A DNA stretch of 10,012 bases from Bacteroidota bacterium (GCA_947474485.1 CANJJP010000030.1:1-10012), one strand, 5' to 3'. Counted from the stretch's first letter, positions 1 to 7,369 are shown. Made by a program: numbers and translations. The notes: generated by a model not told the origin, from the letters alone.

Positions 1-1053
1 CATCGAAAATTTAGCTCCCCATTTGTAATTACTTGTTGAATAATCAGTAAAATAAGGGCTCGCATTGGATGATAAAAAATTATATTTCACATCCAATTTC
101 GGCTTAATTAATTCACCTTTCAATCTCTTATCTATTCCAATAATATTCTGGATAGCGGTATATTTCGTTATAATTGGATTAGCCCAATCACTAGACTGCA
201 TTTCTATTGCAACTAGCCCTTCTGCTTGCCTAAAATAGAACTCTAAACTATCTTTAATAATTAAGGAAGTATCGTAAGCCATAGGGTTTAATTCATCTTG
301 CCAAGAAAAGGTGAAAATTTTATTTTGTATTTTTTGATTATCCAATTTCACCGATTGATATTCCAAAAACCTTGATTGATAAAGTAATGATGCCTCAATT
401 GTATCAACAGCAGCTTTCTCACCAATATCACTTAAAATTACTAGAGCTAAATAACGATCATTAGCTAAATTTAGGAAGTACTCATATAGCGACAATTCCT
501 TTTCCGCAAAAGACCACTCTACAAAATGACTGGAAGCTTCAAACAATAGTTGATTAACAAGTTGATTTTTCTCGGCCTCATAATACTTTTTGTATTCCTT
601 TGCTTTCAAAACTTCTGATCTTCTTTTGTCGAACATAAGACCTTGTAAAACTGACGCTTCTATACCTACATAAGGAGTGCCAGAAGGGATTGTAATGTCT
701 GAAGGATCTAAAAAATTACCCTGACCATAATCATATCCTGCAGTTATATATTGGTTTGTAAAAATAGGCTGCTTAATTTCAGCATGTAGTAATGAAAAAT
801 AATTTTTTGAATTAAAAAATTTGTTTTCATAATTAGAATTAATCATCGGGTCATAAGAACCTCTAGCAGCATTAAGAAGATACTTTCCTTGCTCCGAAAT
901 GTTTTGTGCTCGTTCAATAAGAGGATGATTATTTTTTATTGTTGTTATAAATTCATTATAGGTAATTCCACCTTGAGAACTCAAAGACAAGTAAATGAAA
1001 TTTAAAATAAATAAAATAACTAGTACTTTATTTTTTCTTTTCCTTCTTTCCAT
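1..1053 (-). CDS. TolC-family outer membrane efflux protein, C-terminus cut by window edge
   Basis: This is the first 351 codons of an outer-membrane channel protein that would pair with the adaptor encoded just upstream; the frame is open without a stop to position 1. The N-terminus starts MERRKRKNK, followed by a hydrophobic stretch at about residues 10-24 and a Ser-Ser-Gln site, a Sec signal peptide typical of Bacteroidota. Residues 33-70 carry the usual start of the family: a helix with NNHPLIERA, then LLNAARGSYDPM. Long alpha-helical heptad-like stretches follow at about 110-230, and the visible end (YKWGAKFSM) resembles the beta-strand that begins the second half of the barrel. The family is usually about 430-500 residues, so roughly 100-150 are missing. 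The ATG at 1053 is the only good start and lies inside the end of the upstream gene, suggesting translational coupling. The family call rests on pattern recognition; the substrate is unknown. Confidence 0.85.
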   Translation of the reverse strand, partial: MERRKRKNKVLVILFILNFIYLSLSSQGGITYNEFITTIKNNHPLIERAQNISEQGKYLLNAARGSYDPMINSNYENKFFNSKNYFSLLHAEIKQPIFTNQYITAGYDYGQGNFLDPSDITIPSGTPYVGIEASVLQGLMFDKRRSEVLKAKEYKKYYEAEKNQLVNQLLFEASSHFVEWSFAEKELSLYEYFLNLANDRYLALVILSDIGEKAAVDTIEASLLYQSRFLEYQSVKLDNQKIQNKIFTFSWQDELNPMAYDTSLIIKDSLEFYFRQAEGLVAIEMQSSDWANPIITKYTAIQNIIGIDKRLKGELIKPKLDVKYNFLSSNASPYFTDYSTSNYKWGAKFSM

Positions 1054-3346
1054 CCTTTTTTTCTTTAGAATCACTTTCTTTCTTTATATTTTTTTGGTCG
1101 TAAAATTCAGGTGGAAAACCATTTAGTTTTCGCCACATTTCAAATATTACAGGCACGCTTTTTAGTAAAACCAAACCTTGTACCCCTGTGCCTACTTGTG
1201 TTGAGATTGGCCAATCATGGCGTTCCTCGATTGCTAGAACTCTAAATTTCCCATTCTCAGAGATAACTTTATCTACCGAAACCACTTTAGCATGATAAGT
1301 ACCAAAACTTAAACCTGGCCAACCAGAAAAAACAAAGGCAGGCCAACCATCAAAAGTTAATTGAATATCCATTCCCTTATACACAAGAGGTAAGTCCATT
1401 GGTTCAATATATAACTCAACTGAAAATGTTTTTTGTTCAGGAACAAAACTTATAAGCGATTCAGATTCCTTAACTATTTCACCCACACCTAATACATATG
1501 ATTTAGTTACAAAACCATCTTGCGGTGCAGTTACATAATAATAATTATTTCTAATGGTATAATTAGTTAATTGATTTTGCATTTTTGTTAATCCAATTTC
1601 TGCATCATAGAGAAGAGAAAGGGCAGAAAACTTATCCGACTCTGCCTTCATTAATTTTTCATTGTATTCCTGCTTAGCAGAATTTAACTCGATAAACGAG
1701 TTAAGTAGTTCATTTTTTGAATTACGCCATTTGTTCTCAGAGCTAACCTTTTTAGCCACTCCATCTTGAAGCTTAGCTTTCCTGTTTTCATAATCCGTTT
1801 TTGAAATTACACCTTTAGTTAACAATTCTTCGTAACGTTTAAACTGATCATCAGAAATTGTATAATTATTTTTTGCAGTTATATAATCAATACTGTCGGA
1901 TTCTATTTTATTCTTTGATTGTGTAATCTTATTAAGCAATTGTTCTATTTTCAAATTAAGAGTTTGGTTTATTGCATCGATTTGTTGATCAATAGAATTT
2001 ATTTTTTCTTGATAAGATTTTATTGCTGACTCCTTTGATGTTACCTGTTGACTAGTTCTATTAATTAGATTTGGGTCAAAATAATCTTCCTTAATTTCCG
2101 AAATATAAGCAATTGTATCTCCCTTTTTTAAATAGTCTCCTTCTTTTACAAACCACCTCTCAATTCTTCCGGAAATCCTAGACTGTATTGCTTGGGGTCT
2201 CTCTGTAGGATTTAACGTACTCACGTAACCATTACAATTTATCGTTTGCGTCCATGGTGAAAACAAAACTACCACGCCTAAAAGCAAAGCAATATAGATT
2301 AATTTCTTTGTTTTTGCACCATACTCATGTTTATAAATCTTATCCATCAAAAATTTATAAAGAGACTTATTATCTTTTGTAATTGATGAATCTTCATTTT
2401 CTTCTAAATCAAAAACCTGATATAATTTTTCTACTGAAGTTAAAACATCATATACAGTTTCCAAACTTAGAACAAGTTTTTCAACAGAATTTATAATAAG
2501 AATCACAATGATTTCAGATGCAACAAACTGGCCTATATTTAAAAGACCCATTTGAACAAACAAGACACCAATAATTAATAAAAATGCAGTAAAAATAACT
2601 TTGAAAATTAAAATACTCCTAAATTGAACATCGAGAATCTTAAAATGAGATGTCTTGTAGTTGATATACTTTTGCAAATTATTTTCAGTTGCATTAGTAA
2701 TGTATTCAGATGTATACTTTGGATTTTCTTCCTTCAATCCAATGAACATTTTATGAAGCCAATCTACAAATTGGTACTTACTTTTTGACTCATTTAAACT
2801 AGTCTCCATTGCCTTTAAACCAAATACCTTAATAATAAAATAAAATACGGCAACGGTTGTAAACGTAAAAATCAAAAAGGAAGAGCTATAGGCAGAAAGA
2901 ATTACTAAACCAAAAACGATACTAATTATAGCAAAAGTTACATCCAATAAAATCTTTGAAACCCCTTTTTGTAGAGAAAGAACGTCAAAAAATTGATTTA
3001 ACTTACTTGGCATGTAGGTCTGTAAAAACTCATCTTTCGTAAGTTTTTGGATTTTCTCTGAGAATCTAACACTAACATAAACCAATATACTTTGCTGTAT
3101 GGTTTCAGTAATCCTTATTTGCCATAATTGAAAAATTCCAATAAATAAAACAGACGCAATAGTTAAACTACAAAGTAAAATCAAAGAAGATGACATTTCA
3201 CCGGCCATAGTATAAGTAACGATTGCCTGAATTCCAAGTGGCACCATTAAGTAAAACACACCTTGCAAAATTGCTAAAACATATATCTGATTAATGAATT
3301 TATTAAATGGCTTAATTAACTCTAGAAGTTTCCTAACTGAATTCAT
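1028..3346 (-). CDS. Fusion of ABC-exporter transmembrane domain (no ATPase) and HlyD-type periplasmic adaptor
   Basis: A 772-residue inner-membrane protein with two parts. Residues 1-310 resemble the transmembrane domain of type I secretion ABC exporters: about six hydrophobic helices (near 21-45, 55-75, 136-152, 155-177, 247-267, 270-292) plus the cytoplasmic loops that normally dock the ATPase. Where the nucleotide-binding domain should follow, there is only a polar linker (311-346); no Walker A, LSGGQ-like signature or Walker B is present. Residues 347-750 are a HlyD/membrane-fusion protein: one membrane helix (349-364, ending SPWTQ), first lipoyl half (385-415, with SGRIERWFVKEGDYLKKGD), periplasmic coiled-coil hairpin (435-595), second lipoyl half (603-635, TAPQDGFV) and beta-barrel (640-690, FDGWPAFVFSGWP). 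The tail (752-772) is lysine-rich. It precedes and overlaps a TolC gene and diverges from a TetR gene. Likely role: adaptor and inner-membrane part of a tripartite exporter. Substrate and energy source cannot be read from the sequence. Confidence 0.85.
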   Translation of the reverse strand: MNSVRKLLELIKPFNKFINQIYVLAILQGVFYLMVPLGIQAIVTYTMAGEMSSSLILLCSLTIASVLFIGIFQLWQIRITETIQQSILVYVSVRFSEKIQKLTKDEFLQTYMPSKLNQFFDVLSLQKGVSKILLDVTFAIISIVFGLVILSAYSSSFLIFTFTTVAVFYFIIKVFGLKAMETSLNESKSKYQFVDWLHKMFIGLKEENPKYTSEYITNATENNLQKYINYKTSHFKILDVQFRSILIFKVIFTAFLLIIGVLFVQMGLLNIGQFVASEIIVILIINSVEKLVLSLETVYDVLTSVEKLYQVFDLEENEDSSITKDNKSLYKFLMDKIYKHEYGAKTKKLIYIALLLGVVVLFSPWTQTINCNGYVSTLNPTERPQAIQSRISGRIERWFVKEGDYLKKGDTIAYISEIKEDYFDPNLINRTSQQVTSKESAIKSYQEKINSIDQQIDAINQTLNLKIEQLLNKITQSKNKIESDSIDYITAKNNYTISDDQFKRYEELLTKGVISKTDYENRKAKLQDGVAKKVSSENKWRNSKNELLNSFIELNSAKQEYNEKLMKAESDKFSALSLLYDAEIGLTKMQNQLTNYTIRNNYYYVTAPQDGFVTKSYVLGVGEIVKESESLISFVPEQKTFSVELYIEPMDLPLVYKGMDIQLTFDGWPAFVFSGWPGLSFGTYHAKVVSVDKVISENGKFRVLAIEERHDWPISTQVGTGVQGLVLLKSVPVIFEMWRKLNGFPPEFYDQKNIKKESDSKEKKDGKKEKKK

Positions 3347-3371
3347 TGAAATAAGATTTTAACAAAAATAA

Positions 3372-3394
3372 CAAAATTAGTTGATGCAAAATTA
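3372..3394 (-). promoter_or_regulatory. Two tandem -7-like boxes upstream of the efflux genes
   Basis: The nonamer CAAAATTAG occurs at 3372-3380 and again at 3387-3395. Read on the minus strand, each contains TAATTTTG, an exact match to the Bacteroidota -7 consensus TAnnTTTG. The inner copy would give a leader of roughly 35 nt before the ATG at 3346, the outer copy a shorter one. I do not see a clearly spaced -33 TTTG element: the nearest TTG (3406-3404 on the minus strand) is too close to the inner box and slightly far from the other. This is therefore a motif-based guess at the promoter of the adaptor-TolC operon. Confidence 0.35.
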
Positions 3395-3408
3395 GTAAAA
3401 TAACAATC

Positions 3409-3429
3409 TATAATAGTAATACTATTATA
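3409..3429. promoter_or_regulatory. Perfect 21-bp palindrome, candidate TetR operator
   Basis: Arms TATAATAGTA and TACTATTATA flank a single central A, ten matched pairs with no mismatch. It lies in the spacer between the divergently transcribed TetR regulator and the export genes, 51 bp before the TetR start and 62 bp before the adaptor start. It would cover the -33 zone of the minus-strand promoter candidate and sits just upstream of the plus-strand one. TetR-family dimers usually bind palindromes of about this size in exactly this arrangement, so binding by the adjacent regulator is the natural inference; the AT-richness of the region slightly raises the chance of a coincidental palindrome. 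Confidence 0.6.
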
Positions 3430-3453
3430 AATATATGTTAAAATATTATTTAT

Positions 3454-3461
3454 TATATTTG
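3454..3461 (+). promoter_or_regulatory. -7-like box upstream of the TetR gene
   Basis: TATATTTG matches the Bacteroidota -7 consensus TAnnTTTG. Transcription would begin near 3468, leaving only about 13 nt before the ATG at 3481 but about 37 nt before the alternative ATG at 3505. No convincing -33 TTTG is present at the expected distance. The candidate operator ends 24 bp upstream, consistent with autoregulation. Confidence 0.35.
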
Positions 3462-3480
3462 TGCTATCAATTTAGCCAAC

Positions 3481-4149
3481 ATGCAATTCGAAGTTAGTAT
3501 TAAGATGAACGAAAAGCTCTTCCTAAGAGATCCTCAGAGCTCTGTGTTAGGGAAAAGCATTGTAAAGGAGGCCTTAGCACTTATTAACGAGTTAGGATTT
3601 GAGGAATTCACCTTTAAAAAACTCGCGCAGCATACTAAAACAACTGAAGCAAGTATTTACAGATATTTTGAAAACAAACACAAACTTTTAGTTTATCTTA
3701 TTGCTTGGTACTGGAGTTATATGGAATACAAAATTGTATTTGGCATTCAAAACATTAAAAGTCCAGAAGAAAAACTCAGATTAATAGTTAATTTGCTTGT
3801 AAACCCGGAAAAAATAAAAATTAGTAATCAGCAATTAGACGAAAAAAAACTTAATAAATTGGTTGTTGAAGAGGGTTCAAAATCATATTTAACAAAGCAT
3901 ATTATCGAAGAAAACAGAGACAAGCTTTTTAAACCTTACAAGGACTTATGTGGGCTATTTTCAAGTATTATAGTCGAATATGCTCCGTCATTTAAATTCC
4001 CTCAATCACTTGCAACTACAATATTAGAAACATCTCATTCACATAAATTTTATTCAGCAAATCTACCCTCACTTTCCAATATCAAATCAGGTGACAATAA
4101 AAAATTCGTGGAATACCTTGAAATAGTAATCTTTTCAGCCTTAAAGTAA
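3481..4149 (+). CDS. TetR/AcrR-family transcriptional regulator
   Basis: A 222-residue DNA-binding regulator. The N-terminal helical domain is clear at residues 24-72: a first helix (KSIVKEALALINELGF) followed by the helix-turn-helix at about 43-63, FTFKKLAQHTKTTEASIYRYF, then ENKHKLL, the usual TetR recognition-helix ending. The rest is a helical ligand-binding and dimerisation domain that is too divergent to suggest a ligand. It is transcribed away from the export genes across a 134-nt spacer containing a perfect palindrome, so it probably represses that operon and itself. The start is uncertain: a second ATG at 3505 (MNEKLFLRD) would give 214 residues, lies at a better distance from the -7-like box and keeps the whole DNA-binding domain; neither start has a Shine-Dalgarno sequence. 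The family call is firm; control of the neighbouring genes is inferred from position. Confidence 0.88.
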   Translation: MQFEVSIKMNEKLFLRDPQSSVLGKSIVKEALALINELGFEEFTFKKLAQHTKTTEASIYRYFENKHKLLVYLIAWYWSYMEYKIVFGIQNIKSPEEKLRLIVNLLVNPEKIKISNQQLDEKKLNKLVVEEGSKSYLTKHIIEENRDKLFKPYKDLCGLFSSIIVEYAPSFKFPQSLATTILETSHSHKFYSANLPSLSNIKSGDNKKFVEYLEIVIFSALK

Positions 4150-4243
4150 CACTTAGAAAATCTCGTTTACACAAATTCTATTAGCTAATAAAAATCAGCT
4201 TTTCCTTAAGAAATAATAGTTAATTTAGCGTCAAAACTTAATT

Positions 4244-5293
4244 ATGTCACGTCCACCAGTAAATTATGGAGATTACCTCCAATTAGATAAAATATTAGAT
4301 GCCCAACTTCCTGAAAGCGATAAGGAAAATTTGGAAGCGCATGATGAAATGTTATTCATCATTATTCATCAAGCTTATGAAGTTTGGTTTAAACAAATCC
4401 TTCATGAAATTGATAGTTGTTTAAAATTAATGAGTGGTGATACTGTTAAAGATAACTCACCAGATTTACAAACCATTGTTCATAGAACAAGTAGAGTTGG
4501 TACTATCTTAAAAGTATTAGTTCAACAAATAGATATATTAGAAACAATGACTCCAATGGATTTTCTTGATTTCAGGGATTTGTTGCGTCCTGCATCTGGT
4601 TTTCAAAGTTGGCAATTTAAAATAATTGAGGCTAAATTAGGATTAAAATTTGAGCAACGTCACGGACAAAATTATTATGTTTCTCAATTGCGCCCAGCTC
4701 AAGTTGAAATGATTAAAAAAATTGAAACAGAGCCTTCATTAATTCAACTGTTAAATGTATGGTTAGAAAGAATGCCGTTTTTTGAAAACGAAGAACTTTG
4801 GAAAAATTACACTAAATTATTTGATAACAATACTAGCATCCATGATTTCTGGAATGATTACAAACATGTTTATGCAGAAGGATTAGTAGATGGCGAAAAA
4901 CAACAAGTGGATGTGTTTGAACAATTATTTTTTTCAGATAAACATGAAGATCCCGACAAACAATTAAGTCCTAAAGCAATGCGTTCAGCGTTGTTTATAA
5001 TGCTTTATAGAGGTTATCCATTACTACAATATCCTTATCAACTATTAAACAATTTACTTGAAATTGATGAGCAAATGGCTACTTGGAGATTTAGACATAT
5101 TAACATGGTGCACCGTATTATTGGTATGCGAGTTGGTACTGGTGGCAGCACGGGAAAAGATTATTTAATGGGTGCTTTAAACAAGCATTACATTTATAAA
5201 GAAATAGCTATGTTTACTAGTTTCCTTATTGAAAGAAGAAGACTCCCGAAACTAAGCAAGGAACTTGAAAGTAAACTAGGGTTCGTAAGTTAA
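4244..5293 (+). CDS. kynA: Tryptophan 2,3-dioxygenase
   Basis: A 349-residue cytosolic haem enzyme that opens the indole ring of L-tryptophan with O2 to give N-formylkynurenine, the entry step of the kynurenine pathway. All signature regions are visible: HDEMLFIIIHQAYEVWF with the substrate-contacting His42; DFRDLLRPASGFQSWQF with Arg111 for the substrate carboxylate; and the C-terminal WRFRHINMVHRIIG with His285 as likely axial haem ligand, followed by GTGGSTG (298-304), which closes over the substrate. Length is above the shortest bacterial forms (about 280-300) and includes an extra helical segment near 185-240. No other kynurenine-pathway gene lies in the window. The spacer before it (4150-4243) has no Shine-Dalgarno and only a near-miss -7 box, TAATTTAG at 4221-4228. 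A strong hairpin follows the stop codon. Function is confident; residue roles are assigned from the family. Confidence 0.97.
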   Translation: MSRPPVNYGDYLQLDKILDAQLPESDKENLEAHDEMLFIIIHQAYEVWFKQILHEIDSCLKLMSGDTVKDNSPDLQTIVHRTSRVGTILKVLVQQIDILETMTPMDFLDFRDLLRPASGFQSWQFKIIEAKLGLKFEQRHGQNYYVSQLRPAQVEMIKKIETEPSLIQLLNVWLERMPFFENEELWKNYTKLFDNNTSIHDFWNDYKHVYAEGLVDGEKQQVDVFEQLFFSDKHEDPDKQLSPKAMRSALFIMLYRGYPLLQYPYQLLNNLLEIDEQMATWRFRHINMVHRIIGMRVGTGGSTGKDYLMGALNKHYIYKEIAMFTSFLIERRRLPKLSKELESKLGFVS

Positions 5294-5309
5294 ATCAAAT
5301 AGCATGTTA

Positions 5310-5343
5310 TTTACGAACAAATTTTTCTAAATTTGTTCGTAAA
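5310..5343. terminator. 15-bp perfect hairpin between the dioxygenase and OmpA-type genes
   Basis: TTTACGAACAAATTT (5310-5324) pairs perfectly with AAATTTGTTCGTAAA (5329-5343) around the 4-nt loop TTCT. It starts 16 nt after the dioxygenase stop codon, the usual place for an intrinsic terminator. However, neither strand shows a T-run after the stem, so it may instead be a 3'-end stabilising structure, a protein-binding palindrome or a dispersed intergenic repeat. The right arm also contains a -7-like promoter box for the next gene. Confidence 0.5.
5328..5335 (+). promoter_or_regulatory. -7-like box inside the hairpin, upstream of the OmpA-type gene
   Basis: TAAATTTG matches TAnnTTTG exactly and lies in the right arm of the hairpin. 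Transcription would begin near 5342, about 15 nt before the ATG at 5357. If this is the real promoter, the in-frame TTG at 5333 cannot be the start codon. There is no clear -33 element, so support is modest. Confidence 0.35.
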
Positions 5344-5356
5344 ACTGCAACTTATC

Positions 5357-7354
5357 ATGACTAAATTTATTTTCTCAATTACTCTTCTTTTTTTAACATC
5401 TAATGTGTTTTCGCAAGTTGAAGGGGATTTATCTGAAGCACGCAAAAAAAGAGAGAAATCAAATTATTTAGAGGCAGCTAAAATTTATGCTGAATACTTA
5501 AGCAAAAATCCTAATAACAGAGAAGCGACTAATGAATACGCTGATTTACTTTTTTTTGAATTAAAAGATTACAAAAGTGCTGAACCGTTTGTAAAAAAAG
5601 TTTTAGCTTATAAAGAAGATACTATAACGTATGGGTATGCTCGTGCTAAATGCGAATACTTTTTAGGCAATACAGAAGAAGCACTCATTATATTAAAAAA
5701 AGTACAGCCCCTTGTTCCGAATAAAAAAGAAAACGATGCAATCATTACTGACATAAAAAAAAGCATTGCTTCAATTGAATATTATAATGCTAATAAAAGC
5801 AAACTCGCTTCAAAATATCTTCACGTAGTTAATCTTGGAAACCATGTAAATTCTGCTTATGCAGACTATGTGCCAGTAGTTGACACCAAAGAAAACTTTG
5901 TAATGTTTACTTCAAGAAGAAAAAACGAATTCAATACAAAAGTAGATTTTGAAGATGATATGTTTCATGAAGACATGTACATGTCTAAAAGAAAAGGGCA
6001 TGATTTTGACACCGCTGTTGCATTGCCTTACGAATATGCAGAAGTAAAGGATGTTGGAAACTCAAAATCGCATGAATCGATGGTTTCTCTTTCGCCTGAC
6101 GGCAAAATACTTTTTATTTTTAAAGAAGGTACTTTATGGAAATCAGAACTAAACAATGATAAATGGTCGGTTCCTGTCAAACTCGAAAAAAGTATAATTT
6201 CAAACGATTATGTAAACCATGCAACAGTTACTGAAGACGGTAAAACAATTTATTTTACCTCCGAAAAAAAAGGTGGATTTGGTAAACTTGATATCTACTA
6301 CTCAACAAAAAAAACAGATGGAAGTTGGACTAATTCAGAAAATATTGGTAACATAATAAACACTAGTGGAAATGAACAAAGCCCTTACATTAGCCACGAT
6401 AAAAAAACACTTTATTTTTCTTCAGAAACTTTACCTGGATTTGGCGGTTACGATATTTTTAAATCAACATTTGATGGAAAAAAATGGTCGAAGCCTGAGA
6501 ACTTAGGTTTACCATTTAACTCTGTTGCCGATGACATTTTCTTTGCTCCTAAAGATGATTTCTCAGAAGGTTTTTTATCTACTAACAGAAATGGAACAAT
6601 CGGAGATTTTGATATTTATCGTTTCTACTTCAACAATGTTACCGACTTTGACAAGAAAGATTTAATTGTTATAGATAACTCAGACACAAGCGCAAGCTTT
6701 GGAAAAACAAATACTGTTAGCTTAATACAAAACTTAGCAAAAGATCCGCACACAGAAAATTTGTTTTATAGAGTAAATGATACTTTAATTTTAACCAATG
6801 CATCGCAGGTAGAAAATTTAATTAAAATCGGGGCAGTTAAAAAATTAGACATTGAGCAAGTAAAGCAATGCGATACTTGTGTTTACAAATCAACAAACTA
6901 CTATACCATTCTTAATCCTAAAATTGCCGAAGACACCATTCCTTTAATTGTAAATAACAACAATCCTAACACCAATACAACAGGAACACTTGCTGGCGAA
7001 AAAACATTTGTCATCTACTTCGATTTTAATAAAGTCAACGTTTCTACTGAAGCAGAAAACGAACTAAAAGCGGCTTTAACATTTATAAATGCAAACCCTA
7101 AACATTCAATCATTTTGACGGGGCACGCTGATACAAAAGGAACCGAATCCTATAATAAAAAACTATCCGAAAAACGTGCAAAAGCTGCTTCTGCTTATTT
7201 TAAAAACAATAAAGTAAATAAATCACGCATAACAAAAGTTGACGGAAAAGGAGAAAGTCAACCCGCTGTTGCTTGCCCAGCTGATCCTTGCGATGAAAGC
7301 ATAAACGCCAAAAACAGAAGAGTAGAAATTAAATTGCTTGAAATTGAAGGCTAA
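5357..7354 (+). CDS. Secreted TPR / PD40 beta-propeller / OmpA-family envelope protein (PorE-like architecture)
   Basis: A 665-residue periplasmic or outer-membrane-associated protein. MTKFIFSITLLFLTSNVFSQ is a signal peptide. Residues 22-145 are helical with TPR character (YLEAAKIYAEYLSKNPNN, and YKSAEPFVKKVL). Residues 170-425 hold PD40/WD40-like propeller blades: SPDGKILFIF, TEDGKTIYFTSEKKGGFGKLDIYYS, SHDKKTLYFSSETLPGFGGYDIF and GFLSTNRNGTIGDFDIYRF. A linker with a CDTC pair (505-508) and an Asn-rich stretch leads to the OmpA domain (about 548-660): VIYFDFNKVNV, TGHADTKGTESYNKKLSEKRA and NRRVEI, including the Asp and Arg that bind peptidoglycan in this family, plus a Cys pair in VACPADPC. 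The architecture resembles PorE of type IX secretion, but I cannot see that protein's carboxypeptidase-regulatory domain with confidence. I chose the ATG at 5357 because an upstream in-frame TTG at 5333 lies inside the hairpin and ahead of the signal peptide. Confidence 0.88.
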   Translation: MTKFIFSITLLFLTSNVFSQVEGDLSEARKKREKSNYLEAAKIYAEYLSKNPNNREATNEYADLLFFELKDYKSAEPFVKKVLAYKEDTITYGYARAKCEYFLGNTEEALIILKKVQPLVPNKKENDAIITDIKKSIASIEYYNANKSKLASKYLHVVNLGNHVNSAYADYVPVVDTKENFVMFTSRRKNEFNTKVDFEDDMFHEDMYMSKRKGHDFDTAVALPYEYAEVKDVGNSKSHESMVSLSPDGKILFIFKEGTLWKSELNNDKWSVPVKLEKSIISNDYVNHATVTEDGKTIYFTSEKKGGFGKLDIYYSTKKTDGSWTNSENIGNIINTSGNEQSPYISHDKKTLYFSSETLPGFGGYDIFKSTFDGKKWSKPENLGLPFNSVADDIFFAPKDDFSEGFLSTNRNGTIGDFDIYRFYFNNVTDFDKKDLIVIDNSDTSASFGKTNTVSLIQNLAKDPHTENLFYRVNDTLILTNASQVENLIKIGAVKKLDIEQVKQCDTCVYKSTNYYTILNPKIAEDTIPLIVNNNNPNTNTTGTLAGEKTFVIYFDFNKVNVSTEAENELKAALTFINANPKHSIILTGHADTKGTESYNKKLSEKRAKAASAYFKNNKVNKSRITKVDGKGESQPAVACPADPCDESINAKNRRVEIKLLEIEG

Positions 7355-7369
7355 GCCTGTAGCTTAGTT
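7349..7369 (+). terminator. Weak stem-loop at the end of the OmpA-type gene
   Basis: CTAAGC (7351-7356) pairs with GCTTAG (7362-7367) across a 5-nt loop, extendable by two G-U pairs. It includes the stop codon of the OmpA-type gene. The following sequence is T-rich only in a loose sense, so this is a weak terminator candidate. The remaining spacer to 7509 shows nothing else apart from the -7-like box near its end. Confidence 0.2.

Noticed and set aside
1028..1090. Lysine-rich tail of the adaptor as a sign of misread frame
   Set aside because: The preceding conserved HlyD end (MWRKLNGFPPEFY) is in the same frame and a stop follows shortly; charged tails are common in these adaptors.
2300..2420. 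Frameshift or stop separating an ABC protein from HlyD
   Set aside because: The frame reads straight through the linker (residues 311-346) with no stop, so two separate genes are not supported.
4179..4190. 12-bp palindrome TATTAGCTAATA downstream of the TetR gene
   Set aside because: Short and AT-rich, with no T-run and no repeat elsewhere that I could see; in this base composition it may be chance, so it was not listed as a terminator or operator.
5333..5356. TTG at 5333 as the start of the OmpA-type protein
   Set aside because: It would add eight residues before a standard signal peptide, lies in the arm of a strong hairpin and overlaps the -7-like box; the ATG at 5357 fits better.
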